A DNA stretch of 64,000 nt from an uncultured Oscillibacter sp. (lineage in GTDB: Bacteria; Bacillota; Clostridia; Oscillospirales; Oscillospiraceae), in NCBI GenBank assembly GCA_910579435.1, contig CAJTVF010000004.1, positions 30,679 through 94,678 on the forward strand, read 5' to 3'. The notes beneath the pieces were generated by a model. The model worked only from the letters and a program-made list of their open reading frames with translations. It did not search any database and was not told the DNA's origin. The position numbers and the translations under genes are program-made. This document shows positions 56,874 to 64,000 of this stretch, one piece after another (the stretch's first letter is position 1; the number at the start of each line of letters is the position of its first letter).

Positions 56874-57026
56874 ATGGAAGAAGGCATGACCGATTTGCAG
56901 TTTAGGGCTTATCTCCGTTTACTAATTTCCCGCTTGGAATCGATCGGGAGTCAGGAAACGCCGGAACAAATCCAGGCCGGACTTTTGAAGCTGAAAAAGG
57001 AATTGGAGGAAGACCTCCGAGGCTGA
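56874..57026 (+). CDS. 50-aa small protein within the pil locus
   Basis: An ORF of 50 codons with its own promoter, an AGGGGG ribosome binding site and a terminator 7 bp after the stop, on the strand opposite to all pil genes. The peptide begins MEEGMTDLQFRAYLRLL and continues as an amphipathic, Glu/Lys-rich helix ending KELEEDLRG. It has no membrane segment or signal. The TDLQFxAYLR start looks like a conserved small-protein type of clostridia, but I cannot name it. It may be regulatory or unrelated to pili. Confidence 0.75.
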   Translation: MEEGMTDLQFRAYLRLLISRLESIGSQETPEQIQAGLLKLKKELEEDLRG

Positions 57027-57032
57027 CCGCCC

Positions 57033-57056
57033 GCCCCCCGTAAGGGGGGCTTTTTT
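57033..57056 (+). terminator. Terminator of 50-aa protein gene
   Basis: GCCCCCC (57033-57039) pairs with GGGGGGC (57044-57050), followed by TTTTTT. Confidence 0.92.
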
Positions 57057-57171
57057 GTTCCGCCCTCCACAGCCCCCGGGAGTTCCCGGAGGCTCTGGAG
57101 GGCGCCCGCGTCTGCGGGCGTCCTGTTCCCCTGCCCTGCGCCAACCCGGAAGGGGGGAGGGGAGGGAGAGA

Positions 57172-57624
57172 TTAGGTGGTGGGGAAACTGGTGTTATTTT
57201 CAGTAGCTCCAGAGGTTGAGTTAAAAATCCAACTAACAATTATTTTCCCGTCTGCATCGACGTTTACTTTTAGAGGAGTGTTGAAATCGCTACATGAACA
57301 TTGGGGGATGGTGTCTGTATAGTCTGCCTGATCGGCAGCGTCAAGGGTTTCTTTTAATGCACCTTGATGATTTGCAGTTGTTGCATAAGTATAAGTCTTC
57401 CCATCTTTGAAGTCCGCTTTGTCGCTAGTCAAATACTCAATTGTAGCTAAGGCTATAGCGTCGCGGACATTGGCCTGGTCCACAGCATGCCGGGACCGTT
57501 CCAGAGCGCTGTTCATCATCGGAATAGACACCGCCACCAGGATGGCGATGATAGCCACCACGATCAGAAGCTCGACCATGGTAAAGCCGCCCTGCTTTTT
57601 CAGCTTGGCCTTCAACTGTTCCAT
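57172..57624 (-). CDS. pilA: Major type IV pilin PilA
   Basis: A 150-aa prepilin. A short basic leader ends KKQGG, then FTMVELLIVVAIIAILVAV forms the N-terminal assembly helix with Glu at +5. Cleavage after Gly13 is expected. The globular part has two cysteines (CSC, about 108-110) and a Thr/Asn/Ser-rich tail. The 3' two thirds of the gene are visibly AT-richer than its neighbours and use codons such as AAT, ACT and GTT freely. This suggests diversification or transfer of the surface-exposed part. Confidence 0.93.
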   Translation of the reverse strand: MEQLKAKLKKQGGFTMVELLIVVAIIAILVAVSIPMMNSALERSRHAVDQANVRDAIALATIEYLTSDKADFKDGKTYTYATTANHQGALKETLDAADQADYTDTIPQCSCSDFNTPLKVNVDADGKIIVSWIFNSTSGATENNTSFPTT

Positions 57625-57699
57625 AAAAAGTACCTCTCTTTCACATTCATAGAAGTTTCTATACCCAGAGCCCGGGTTGGCGTGGGCTCAGAATACCGT

Positions 57700-58908
57700 T
57701 TACATATTGCCGTACATGCTGAACATGGGCAGATAGACCGCGAACAGGATCAGCACCACCAGCACCGCCAGAACAATGATGATAGACGGCTCCAGCAGGG
57801 CGATGGCCCGCTTGGTTTTCAGGTCCGTCTCGTTGTCGTAGTAGGCTGCCAGCACCTTCAGCGTCTCCTCCATGGAGCCCGTAGATTCGCCCACGGAGGT
57901 CATCTGCACCAGCATGGGGGGCAGCTCCCGGGCGTAGGCCATGCACTCCCCCAGGGTCCGCCCGCCCTCCACGCCGGGGAGCGTGCCCAGGACCTCCCGG
58001 GACATGCACTGGTTCGACATGGTTTTGCCCGCCACCTCGATGGCCTGTAAAATCGGCATTCCGGCGGTCAGGAGCATGCTCATGGTGTGGGCGAACTGGC
58101 TGGCGTTGGACATGCGGACCACGCTGCCGATAATGGGGACGCCCAGCTGGGCCTTCGCCAGGGCGGGCCCGCCCTTCTCCGTGGTCCCGTAAAGCCGGAC
58201 CGCGAAGAGAATCAGAGCGGCCAGGGCCACCATGACCAGAATGTACTTTTGGAAGAAATTGCTCATGGCAATGAGAACCCTTGTGGCCCAGGGCAGGTCG
58301 ATGCTCATGCCCTCAAAGACCCCGACAAAGGTGGGCACGGCGTAGAGCATGATGATGGTCACGACCACTACCGCCACCAGAATGACGAACATGGGATAGG
58401 TCAGGGCGGAGACCACGCTCTCGTGGGTCTTGTTCATCCGCTCGAAGTAGTCCGCCATTCTCTGGAACGCCGCCTGCAAGTCGCCGGATTCCTCCCCGGC
58501 CCGGACGGTCTCCCGGAAGGTGACGGGCAGGGACTTGGCCCCCCGCTGCTCCAGGCTGTAGCTCAGGGACCAGCCGTTGGACACGTCCTCGGACGCCTGT
58601 TTCAGCAGGGCGGCGAGGTTTTTGTCCGGGCACTGCTCCGCCACCAAATCCACCGTCTGCACCAGGGGCAGGCCCGCCTTTAAGATGATGGCGAACTGCT
58701 GGCAGGTGAGGGACAGGCTCTTGGCGTTGATTTTCTGGAGCTTGGACAGGGGGTCCCGGGCGGCGGCCTTGGGGACCTCCCTGATGGAAAGGACGATCTC
58801 GCAGCTCTGGCGGATCTGGTTTACGGCGTCGGTCTGGCTGACGGCCTCCACCACGCCGGAAACCTTCTCGCCGCTGGCATAAGCGCCCTCATATTTATAG
58901 GTGGGCAT
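57700..58908 (-). CDS. pilC: Type IV pilus inner membrane platform protein PilC
   Basis: A 402-aa GspF/PilC protein with two homologous cytoplasmic domains (about 65-190 and 270-390) and three membrane helices (about 168-190, 220-240 and 375-398). The motifs LPVTFRETVRAGEESGDL and LPPMLVQMTSVGESTGSM are the paired GspF signatures. The start is MPTYKYEGAYASGEK at 58908 behind AAAGGAGACC; the open frame extends 28 codons further without a ribosome binding site. It acts as the base on which PilB and PilT work. Confidence 0.95.
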   Translation of the reverse strand: MPTYKYEGAYASGEKVSGVVEAVSQTDAVNQIRQSCEIVLSIREVPKAAARDPLSKLQKINAKSLSLTCQQFAIILKAGLPLVQTVDLVAEQCPDKNLAALLKQASEDVSNGWSLSYSLEQRGAKSLPVTFRETVRAGEESGDLQAAFQRMADYFERMNKTHESVVSALTYPMFVILVAVVVVTIIMLYAVPTFVGVFEGMSIDLPWATRVLIAMSNFFQKYILVMVALAALILFAVRLYGTTEKGGPALAKAQLGVPIIGSVVRMSNASQFAHTMSMLLTAGMPILQAIEVAGKTMSNQCMSREVLGTLPGVEGGRTLGECMAYARELPPMLVQMTSVGESTGSMEETLKVLAAYYDNETDLKTKRAIALLEPSIIIVLAVLVVLILFAVYLPMFSMYGNM

Positions 58909-58939
58909 AGGCAGGTCTCCTTTAGCATGCTGAATGGGG

Positions 58940-58993
58940 TCCCCTGAGGAGCAGGGGGGTCTTTGTGGGGCCTGTGCCCCTGCACAGGCCATT
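58940..58993 (-). repeat. Dispersed hairpin repeat, family 2, copy A
   Basis: Read on the minus strand: ATGGCCTGTGC, AGGG loop, GCACAGGCC, then CCACAAAGAC. The stem is 58969-58977 with 58982-58990. It is inverted relative to copy B at 59124-59175, and both lie in the pilC-pilT gap. Confidence 0.7.
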
Positions 58994-59119
58994 TCTCCCC
59001 AGGGCAGGGAGTTGGAAAAATAGCTGTTGAGAACTCTTGGGGGGGCTTTATGAGGCCCTGCAATAGTCCTTCCCTCCCCAAGGGCCGGGGGCGGAAAACA
59101 GCTTATGAGAACACTCAGT
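58989..59119 (+). repeat. Imperfect tandem direct repeat in pilC-pilT gap
   Basis: CTCCCCAGGGCAGGGAGTTGGA... near 58994 and CTCCCCAAGGGCCGGGGGCGG... near 59073 begin two similar stretches of about 45 bp. Both continue with a GGAAAA, AGCT, TGAGAAC pattern. With copies A and B they occupy the entire 294-bp gap between pilC and pilT; no gene is seen there. Confidence 0.5.
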
Positions 59120-59123
59120 TGAA

Positions 59124-59175
59124 GGGGAATGGCCTGACCAGGGGGTCAGGCCCCACAAAGACAGCCTCTGCCCCT
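59124..59175 (+). repeat. Dispersed hairpin repeat, family 2, copy B
   Basis: GGGAATGGCCTGACC, AGGG loop, GGTCAGGCC, then CCACAAAGAC. The stem is 59131-59139 with 59144-59152. It matches copy C at 15803-15838 in the same orientation and copy A in the opposite one. Confidence 0.7.
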
Positions 59176-59202
59176 GAACAACTGCATTGCATTATGGAAG
59201 CC

Positions 59203-60306
59203 TTAAAAGGGCCTCTTGAAGCCCGGAGCCCTCATGGCATCCACAGGAGGAGGGGCCTTGGCTCCGGCGGGCTTGGCTCCCGCTTGAGCGGGGTCGCGCA
59301 GGGCTCCCTCGAAGGTTTCCCTGCTGATGGTCCCGGCGGCATACAGGGCGTTCAGGGCCTTGTCCATCAGGATGTTCCCCATCGCCCCGGTGGTCTGGAT
59401 GGAGTTGGCAATCTGGGGGGTCTTGCCCTCCCGGATGAGGTTCCGGATGGCCCCGTCGGTCTTCATCACCTCACAGGCCAGCACCCGGCCCCCGCCCACC
59501 TTGGGCAGAAGCTGCTGGCTGAGGACGGCCTTCAGGGACATGGAGAGCTGGAGCCGGATCTGCTGCTGCCGCTCGGCGGGGAACACGTCCACAATGCGGT
59601 CGATGGAGTCGGCGGCGGAGTTGGTGTGGACGGTGCCGAAGACCAGGTGCCCCGTCTCGGCGGCGGTCAGCGCCGTCTCGATGGTCTCCAGGTCCCGCAT
59701 CTCGCCCACCAGAATCACGTCCGGGTCCTCCCGCAGGGCGGCACGGAGGCCGGTGGCGAAGCTCCCCGTGTCCCGGCCGATCTCCCGCTGGTTGATGACG
59801 CACTTTTCCGGGGTATAGACGTACTCGATGGGGTCCTCCAGGGTGAGGATGTGCTTGGCCTCGTTCCGGTTGATCTGGTTGAGGACTGCCGCCAGGGTGG
59901 TGGACTTGCCGGAGCCGGTTTCGCCGGTGATGAGCACCAGCCCCTGGCTGTAGGCGGGAAATTCGGAGACGACCTTGGGCAGGCCCAGCTCGGACAAATC
60001 GGGAATATGGTCGTTCAAAAGCCGGATGGCGGCGGACCATGCCTCCTGCTGGCGGAAGAGGTTCACCCGGCAGCGGACCCCGGCGATGGTCAGCGCCAGG
60101 TCCAATTCGCCCACGGCCTCCGCCTGGCGGATCTCGGACCCGGCCAGCTCCCGGGCGGCCTCCAGGCAGCCGTCCACCGTCAGCGCCGGGCCGTCCATTT
60201 CCCGGATGGAGCCGTCCACCCGGTAGCGGGGCGTCAGCCCCCTGACCAGATGGATGTCCGACGCCCCGTCCCTTCTGGCTCGCTCTACGTATTGTTCAAC
60301 AGTCAT
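59203..60306 (-). CDS. pilT: Pilus retraction ATPase PilT
   Basis: A 367-aa hexameric ATPase of the PilT type that disassembles pilin. Walker A is GETGSGKST (128-136), the Asp box ILTLEDPIEY, Walker B DVILVGEMRD and the His box HLVFGTVHTNSA. The AIRNLIREGKTPQI motif near residue 290 is specific to PilT. A Pro/Ala-rich tail closes the protein. Its presence predicts twitching or DNA-uptake capacity. Confidence 0.95.
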   Translation of the reverse strand: MTVEQYVERARRDGASDIHLVRGLTPRYRVDGSIREMDGPALTVDGCLEAARELAGSEIRQAEAVGELDLALTIAGVRCRVNLFRQQEAWSAAIRLLNDHIPDLSELGLPKVVSEFPAYSQGLVLITGETGSGKSTTLAAVLNQINRNEAKHILTLEDPIEYVYTPEKCVINQREIGRDTGSFATGLRAALREDPDVILVGEMRDLETIETALTAAETGHLVFGTVHTNSAADSIDRIVDVFPAERQQQIRLQLSMSLKAVLSQQLLPKVGGGRVLACEVMKTDGAIRNLIREGKTPQIANSIQTTGAMGNILMDKALNALYAAGTISRETFEGALRDPAQAGAKPAGAKAPPPVDAMRAPGFKRPF

Positions 60307-60461
60307 ATAATTCCCTTCCTCGCTGCCGCCGCTTCGGCCCGGATCACTGCCGGACCGCCAGGGCGAACGTTCTTTTTGATCCGTTTCCCCTTCGGGGACG
60401 TATTCCTCTCAGGCTTTGCTCCGCAAAGCCAAGTGCCGTTACCGTCTTTCAGGAAAACGTA
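60307..60461. other. pilB-pilT intergenic with two hairpins
   Basis: The 155-bp gap holds a small CCCC/GGGG hairpin near 60389-60400 and GGCTTTGC with GCAAAGCC near 60412-60430. No T-run follows on the minus strand. They may modulate pilT expression relative to pilB. No ORF is visible. Confidence 0.4.
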
Positions 60462-62156
60462 TTATCCGCCGCCCAGGACCCGGTGGACCTCCTCGCTGGA
60501 GGTCACGCCGTCCAGGACCAGCTTCCGGCAGTTTTCCATAATGGGGTGAAAATCCGTCTGTTCCATGGCGCTCTCCAGCTCCTTGAGGGAGCGAGCGTGG
60601 ATGGCCCGCCGGATGGCGGGGTTGATGGGCAGAATCTCGAACACGCCGGTCCGGCCCCGGTAGCCGGTGCCGAAGCACTCGCCGCAGCCCGCGCCCTTAT
60701 AGAAGGTGTAGTCCCCGGGCGGGAGGCCCAGGGCCTCCTGCTCCTCCGCCGTGGAGGCATAGGGCTTTTTGCAGTGGGGGCAGACCTTGCGCAGCAGCCG
60801 CTGGGAGACGATGCCCTTCACCGCCCCGGCGATGAGGTAGGGCTCCACGCCGATATCCAAAAGGCGGTCGATGGAGCTGACGGCGTTGTTGGTGTGGATG
60901 GTGGAGAGCACCAGGTGGCCGGTCATGGCGGCCCGCATGGCAATCTCGGCGGTCTCACCGTCCCGGATTTCGCCCACGGCGATGATATCCGGGTCCTGGC
61001 GGAGGACGGAGCGGAGGACGTTGGCGAAGGTCAGGCCGGTCTTGTCGTTGATTTGGACCTGACAGACGCCGCCGATGTGGTACTCCACCGGGTCCTCCAG
61101 AGAGACCAGGTTGACCTCCTCGCTTTTCAGGCGGTCGATCATGGCGTAGAGGGTGGAGGTTTTGCCGGAGCCCGTGGGGCCCACCATGAGGATGACGCCC
61201 TCGGTGGTGTTGTCCACCAGCCGGCAGAACCGCTCCCGGTTTCCGCCCTCCAGGCCGATGCCCTCCAGGGTGGCCAGCTCCGGGGTCTTCCGCAGGAGGC
61301 GGATGACCACCTTCTCGCCGTGGATGGTGGGCAGGGTGGAAATCCGGAGGTCCAGGGTCTCCTGGCGGACGGTGACGTTGGCCCGTCCGTCCTGGGGAAT
61401 CAGCTTCTGGGCAATGTCCATCCGGGCCATGATCTTCAGGCGGGAGATCACGGAGCTCTGGAGCTCCCGGGGCACCGGGATGATGGCCCGGAGGGCCCCG
61501 TCGATGCGCATGCGGATGGTCATGCTGTCCTCGCCGGGCTCCATGTGGATGTCCGAGGCCCCCTCGGTGCAGGCCCGGTCAATGATGGAGTTCACCAGCC
61601 GGATGGCCGGGGCGGCGTCCGCCTCATCCTCGTCCACGGTCATGCTCTGGGGCTGGGCCAGGGCGGCGGCGCCGTACTGGCTGCCCAGCAGGTCCCGCTG
61701 CATGTCCTCGATGGCCTGCATGGCCCCCTGGTTGCTGTAGAGGTTCTGGACCGCCCGCTCCACGGCGGCGGAGGCGGCGATGACGGGCACCACCCGGCGG
61801 CGGGTCACCGCCCCGACCTCCTCCACGGCCATGAAGTTCAGAGGGTCCGACATGGCAAGCCAGACCTCGGACCGGGTGGCCTTGACGGGGACCACCATAT
61901 GCTTCTTTGCCAGGCTTTTGGGCAGGAGCTGGGCCATTTCCGGCGGGATGGCGCAGGTGTTCAGGTCGATGAACTCTACGCCCAGCTGGCTCATCAGCGT
62001 GTCGATGAGCTGCCGCTCCGAGATGAAGCCGTGCTTTTGCAGGATCGTGCCCAGGCGCTCTCCTGTGCCCTCCTGGAGCGCCAGCGCCTGATCCAGCTGC
62101 GCCTGGGTGATGTCCCCGCTCTTGACCAGCAGGTCGCCGAGTTTGACGTATTTCAT
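60462..62156 (-). CDS. pilB: Pilus extension ATPase PilB
   Basis: A 564-aa assembly ATPase. The N-terminal MshEN-type domain (about 1-145; LGDLLVKSGDITQAQLDQAL) often binds c-di-GMP in this family. Walker A is GPTGSGKTS (326-334), then LVSLEDPVEY, Walker B DIIAVGEIRDGE and HLVLSTIHTNNA. A zinc site is made by CPHC and CGECFGTGY near the C terminus. It overlaps the preceding pseudopilin gene by 4 bp. Confidence 0.96.
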   Translation of the reverse strand: MKYVKLGDLLVKSGDITQAQLDQALALQEGTGERLGTILQKHGFISERQLIDTLMSQLGVEFIDLNTCAIPPEMAQLLPKSLAKKHMVVPVKATRSEVWLAMSDPLNFMAVEEVGAVTRRRVVPVIAASAAVERAVQNLYSNQGAMQAIEDMQRDLLGSQYGAAALAQPQSMTVDEDEADAAPAIRLVNSIIDRACTEGASDIHMEPGEDSMTIRMRIDGALRAIIPVPRELQSSVISRLKIMARMDIAQKLIPQDGRANVTVRQETLDLRISTLPTIHGEKVVIRLLRKTPELATLEGIGLEGGNRERFCRLVDNTTEGVILMVGPTGSGKTSTLYAMIDRLKSEEVNLVSLEDPVEYHIGGVCQVQINDKTGLTFANVLRSVLRQDPDIIAVGEIRDGETAEIAMRAAMTGHLVLSTIHTNNAVSSIDRLLDIGVEPYLIAGAVKGIVSQRLLRKVCPHCKKPYASTAEEQEALGLPPGDYTFYKGAGCGECFGTGYRGRTGVFEILPINPAIRRAIHARSLKELESAMEQTDFHPIMENCRKLVLDGVTSSEEVHRVLGGG

Positions 62157-62665
62157 GGTGTTCCCTCCTTCTTCGGCGGGTTCAGGCAGCGGATGACCAC
62201 GCCGTCCTCCGGCGTCTGGGCGCTGATGCCGCTTCCCTTCCAGCTGACTTTCAGGTTGACTGTGAAGCAGGCCGAGACTTCGTCGTAGACGATGTTCATT
62301 TCATCGACCTGATAATCTCCGTTTTTATAAGCGCCGCCCCGTCCGGTGCCGCTCTTTTCCTTGGGCAGCAGTTCTTTGCCGCCGGCGTAAACCTTCCCGT
62401 CTTCCAGGGTGAGCCGGCAGCCGCCGTTGTAGGCCGGGTCGCTGTCCCCGCTCACCTCGTGGGCGTAGCGCAGCTCTCCGGCGATGGCGTTGGTCAGGGA
62501 GTTCAGCAGCAGCTGGGTCTCCGCCTCCGCCGTCAGGTCGTAATAGGTCTTCATGGCCGCGCTGAGGCCGGAATTCAGCATGACGCACAGCAGCATCAGC
62601 ACGGCCACGGCGCACAGCATCTCCACCAGGGAGAAGCCCGCGCTGCTTTTCAGCTTTTTCTTCAT
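62153..62665 (-). CDS. Prepilin-type N-methylation domain protein (minor pilin)
   Basis: A 170-aa pseudopilin. The leader MKKKLKSSAG precedes FSLVEMLCAVAVLMLLCVML, the class III helix with Glu at +5. The globular part (about 35-165) holds no family I can name. Position between another pseudopilin gene and pilB suggests a minor pilin of the pilus tip complex. It overlaps both neighbours by 4 bp. Confidence 0.88.
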   Translation of the reverse strand: MKKKLKSSAGFSLVEMLCAVAVLMLLCVMLNSGLSAAMKTYYDLTAEAETQLLLNSLTNAIAGELRYAHEVSGDSDPAYNGGCRLTLEDGKVYAGGKELLPKEKSGTGRGGAYKNGDYQVDEMNIVYDEVSACFTVNLKVSWKGSGISAQTPEDGVVIRCLNPPKKEGTP

Positions 62666-63060
62666 CCGCCGCCTCCCGTCCCCGGATCAGGAGCGGGCTC
62701 CGGCTTATCGATGGCGTAGGAGAGCAGCCGCTCCGTGCCGTAGAAATAGAGCTTGCTCGTCGCGTCCGGCTCGATTTCCACAGAACCGCCGCCGCCGCTC
62801 GTGACGCTTACCTTTGTTTCTCCAGGCAAGCTGTTGTAAGTATCCGCCTCCGAAGAGCCGCCGGCGGGAGTCCGGCTCTGCCGCTCCGCCTTGGAGAGGG
62901 CGGTGTAATATTCCGTGTCCGCCGCCTGGGCCCGCAGGTCGATATTGGCAGAGGCCGTGACGGCTCCCGCCAGCAGGGTGATGGACAGCGCGCAGACCAG
63001 CACGGAGACCAGTACCTCCACCAGGGTCTCGCCCCGGGAGTTTCGCAGCTTCTCCCTCAT
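62662..63060 (-). CDS. Pseudopilin with RG/ETLVE processing site
   Basis: A 132-aa protein whose N terminus reads MREKLRNSRGETLVEVLVSV, a pilin-like site in which Phe at +1 is replaced by Glu. LVEVLVSVLVCALSITLLAGAV forms the helix. The body is short and ends in a Gly-rich tail (DPGTGGGG). Firmicute minor pilins often use this RGxTLxE form. It is encoded between two other pilin-like genes with 4-bp overlaps. Confidence 0.82.
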   Translation of the reverse strand: MREKLRNSRGETLVEVLVSVLVCALSITLLAGAVTASANIDLRAQAADTEYYTALSKAERQSRTPAGGSSEADTYNSLPGETKVSVTSGGGGSVEIEPDATSKLYFYGTERLLSYAIDKPEPAPDPGTGGGG

Positions 63061-63929
63061 CCGCCCGCCTCCTCCTTCACTTCCCTGGTGATCCAGTCCA
63101 GCTGCCAGGTCACGGGTTCCGTTTCCTGATCTTTCAAAAGCTCTTCGTTCAGGATCGTTACGGCCCCGCGGCCATCCTTCGGCAGCCGGTCTCCCGGCAT
63201 GTAGGTGACGGCGGGCGCGCCGGAGGCGGTCAGCTCCGCCTCCATGGTATAGACCGCCGTTCCGGCCTCCAGGACCGCCTTCAGGTGAATGCGGCGGCTT
63301 TGACTCATGTCGGCCTCCACCTTGACGGAGCCGAACTTCTCTTCGATCTCCGGATCTCCCTCCACCGTGACGGTCAGGGTCCGGGTGGTCCGGGACGGGC
63401 CGCCGGGCAGCGTATCGGGCGGGTTCGTGGGAAGGGGGGCAGCCTCCGCCTCCGGCAGACTCTGATATCCGGTGCCGTTGAACTCCTTGCTAAATAAGCC
63501 GTCCAGCTCCTTTTGGAAGGACAGGACCGTTGTGTTGTCCTGCGTCAGCTTCCCGTCCGCGTCCAGGACCAGGGCCGCCAGCTTGCCGCAGGTAAACGCG
63601 CCCGGCTTCTGCGTGACCCTGTAGTAGTTGGTTTCGATGACGGTCTCTATGCCGTCCGCTTCGATAACCGTGATTCTCTCCGTCCATTGGTCCACGTCGT
63701 ACCGCCCTCGGTACTCCGCCCGCTCAATCTCCCCGGCCACCAGCCGGAGGGCGGAGGACAGGGCCAGATACCGCTGCTGCTCCTCGTAATTGCTCCGGAT
63801 CTTGCCCGCGTTGGAGACCGCCGCCATCAGGACGGAGGCCGCCGCCATCATGCAGACCAGGAGGAACAGCAGCGCCAGGAGGATGGACGCCCCGCGCTGG
63901 CTATGCAGTTTTTTCCGCAGTGTGTTCAC
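63057..63929 (-). CDS. PilX-like pilus assembly protein
   Basis: A 290-aa protein with GTG start (63929-63927) behind GAGGAGG. The N terminus KLHSQRGASILLALLFLLVC resembles PilX/PulK-type minor components (RGASLxxAL). After the helix (about 14-38) there is a large extracytoplasmic domain of about 250 residues with no recognised fold. First gene of the pil run inside this window; upstream sequence leaves the window, so the operon may start earlier. Confidence 0.78.
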   Translation of the reverse strand: MNTLRKKLHSQRGASILLALLFLLVCMMAAASVLMAAVSNAGKIRSNYEEQQRYLALSSALRLVAGEIERAEYRGRYDVDQWTERITVIEADGIETVIETNYYRVTQKPGAFTCGKLAALVLDADGKLTQDNTTVLSFQKELDGLFSKEFNGTGYQSLPEAEAAPLPTNPPDTLPGGPSRTTRTLTVTVEGDPEIEEKFGSVKVEADMSQSRRIHLKAVLEAGTAVYTMEAELTASGAPAVTYMPGDRLPKDGRGAVTILNEELLKDQETEPVTWQLDWITREVKEEAGG

Positions 63930-64000
63930 AGGGCGTCCTCCTCTTGTTTAAGGAAGCACTGATTAAATCAACGTGTGCAGATTTGCGCCAGAAATTTCTG
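63930..64000. other. Window edge with two small palindromes
   Basis: TGATTAAATCA (63958-63968) and CAGAAATTTCTG (63989-64000) lie upstream of the pil run. They could be the end of a repeat or a regulatory site cut by the window edge. No gene is seen. Confidence 0.35.

Noticed and set aside
1..64000. CRISPR arrays, tRNA/rRNA genes, transposases, phage genes
   Set aside because: Looked for on both strands. No regularly spaced direct repeats, cloverleaf sequences or transposase/integrase-like proteins were seen.

Overview
The window comes from a high-GC, endospore-forming Firmicute. The sporulation genes (sigG, sigF, spoIIAA, spoIIAB, a GerW/YtfJ protein, a YlmC/YmxH protein), the strict purine-rich Shine-Dalgarno sites, the ATGA gene overlaps, the TTGACA/TATAAT promoters and the anaerobic gut-type metabolism (molybdenum hydroxylases, polyamine uptake, secretin-less type IV pili) all suggest an Oscillospiraceae-like gut clostridium (Flavonifractor/Lawsonibacter/Intestinimonas type). 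This is inference from gene content, not a database match. No rRNA, tRNA, CRISPR array, prophage or intact insertion sequence was seen.

Layout. 0.1-4.3 kb, minus strand: ytfJ, a DUF2953 gene, scpB, scpA, a site-2 protease and sigG. 4.4-8.1 kb: ymxH, a divergent lysR/lysE pair and a FapA-like gene. 8.2-11.4 kb: glycerate kinase diverging from an MtnA-type isomerase plus a class II aldolase, which resemble 5-deoxyribose or methylthioribose salvage. 11.4-18.5 kb: a three-subunit xanthine-dehydrogenase-type molybdoenzyme, a MocA-like cytidylyltransferase and a fused XDH of the selenium-dependent type. 18.5-23.8 kb: thiamine pyrophosphokinase, a small XRE regulator, a LexA-box operon (62-aa membrane peptide, radical SAM, DUF4130) and the spoIIA operon with sigF. 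24-28 kb: BlaI and a giant M56 sensor. 28-46 kb: RluA, DUF177-rpmF, GntR-ABC, der-plsY-gpsA, a xanthine permease, ridA, polA, rimI and tsaD. 46-53.7 kb: an omega-amidase-like nitrilase followed by an MGMT remnant, YjbQ, PadR/HAAS and a polyamine ABC operon. 53.7-63.9 kb: a type IV pilus locus read mostly right to left (three pseudopilin-like genes, pilB, pilT, pilC, pilA, pilD, pilM, pilN, pilO).

How the parts connect. The fused XDH and the xanthine permease lie 18 kb apart but share a nearly identical palindromic operator (AAAGGTC(A/G)ACCTTT) at their promoters, so they probably form a purine regulon. MocA would supply molybdopterin cytosine dinucleotide to the XDH-family enzymes. The radical SAM/DUF4130 pair is under a LexA-type box and therefore probably belongs to the SOS response. 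The permease GntR-ABC, PadR-HAAS, BlaI-M56 and LysR-LysE units each carry their own dyad next to the promoter.

Non-coding structure. Two families of intergenic, hairpin-rich repeats are visible. One is about 193 bp, bounded by TATAGT...ACTATA, with two copies in opposite orientation whose hairpins are kept by compensatory changes. The other is about 50 bp, with three copies and a covarying GGCCTGnnC hairpin. The polyamine operon has a three-hairpin leader with an Arg-rich 17-codon ORF, and one GntR gene appears to start at AUC.
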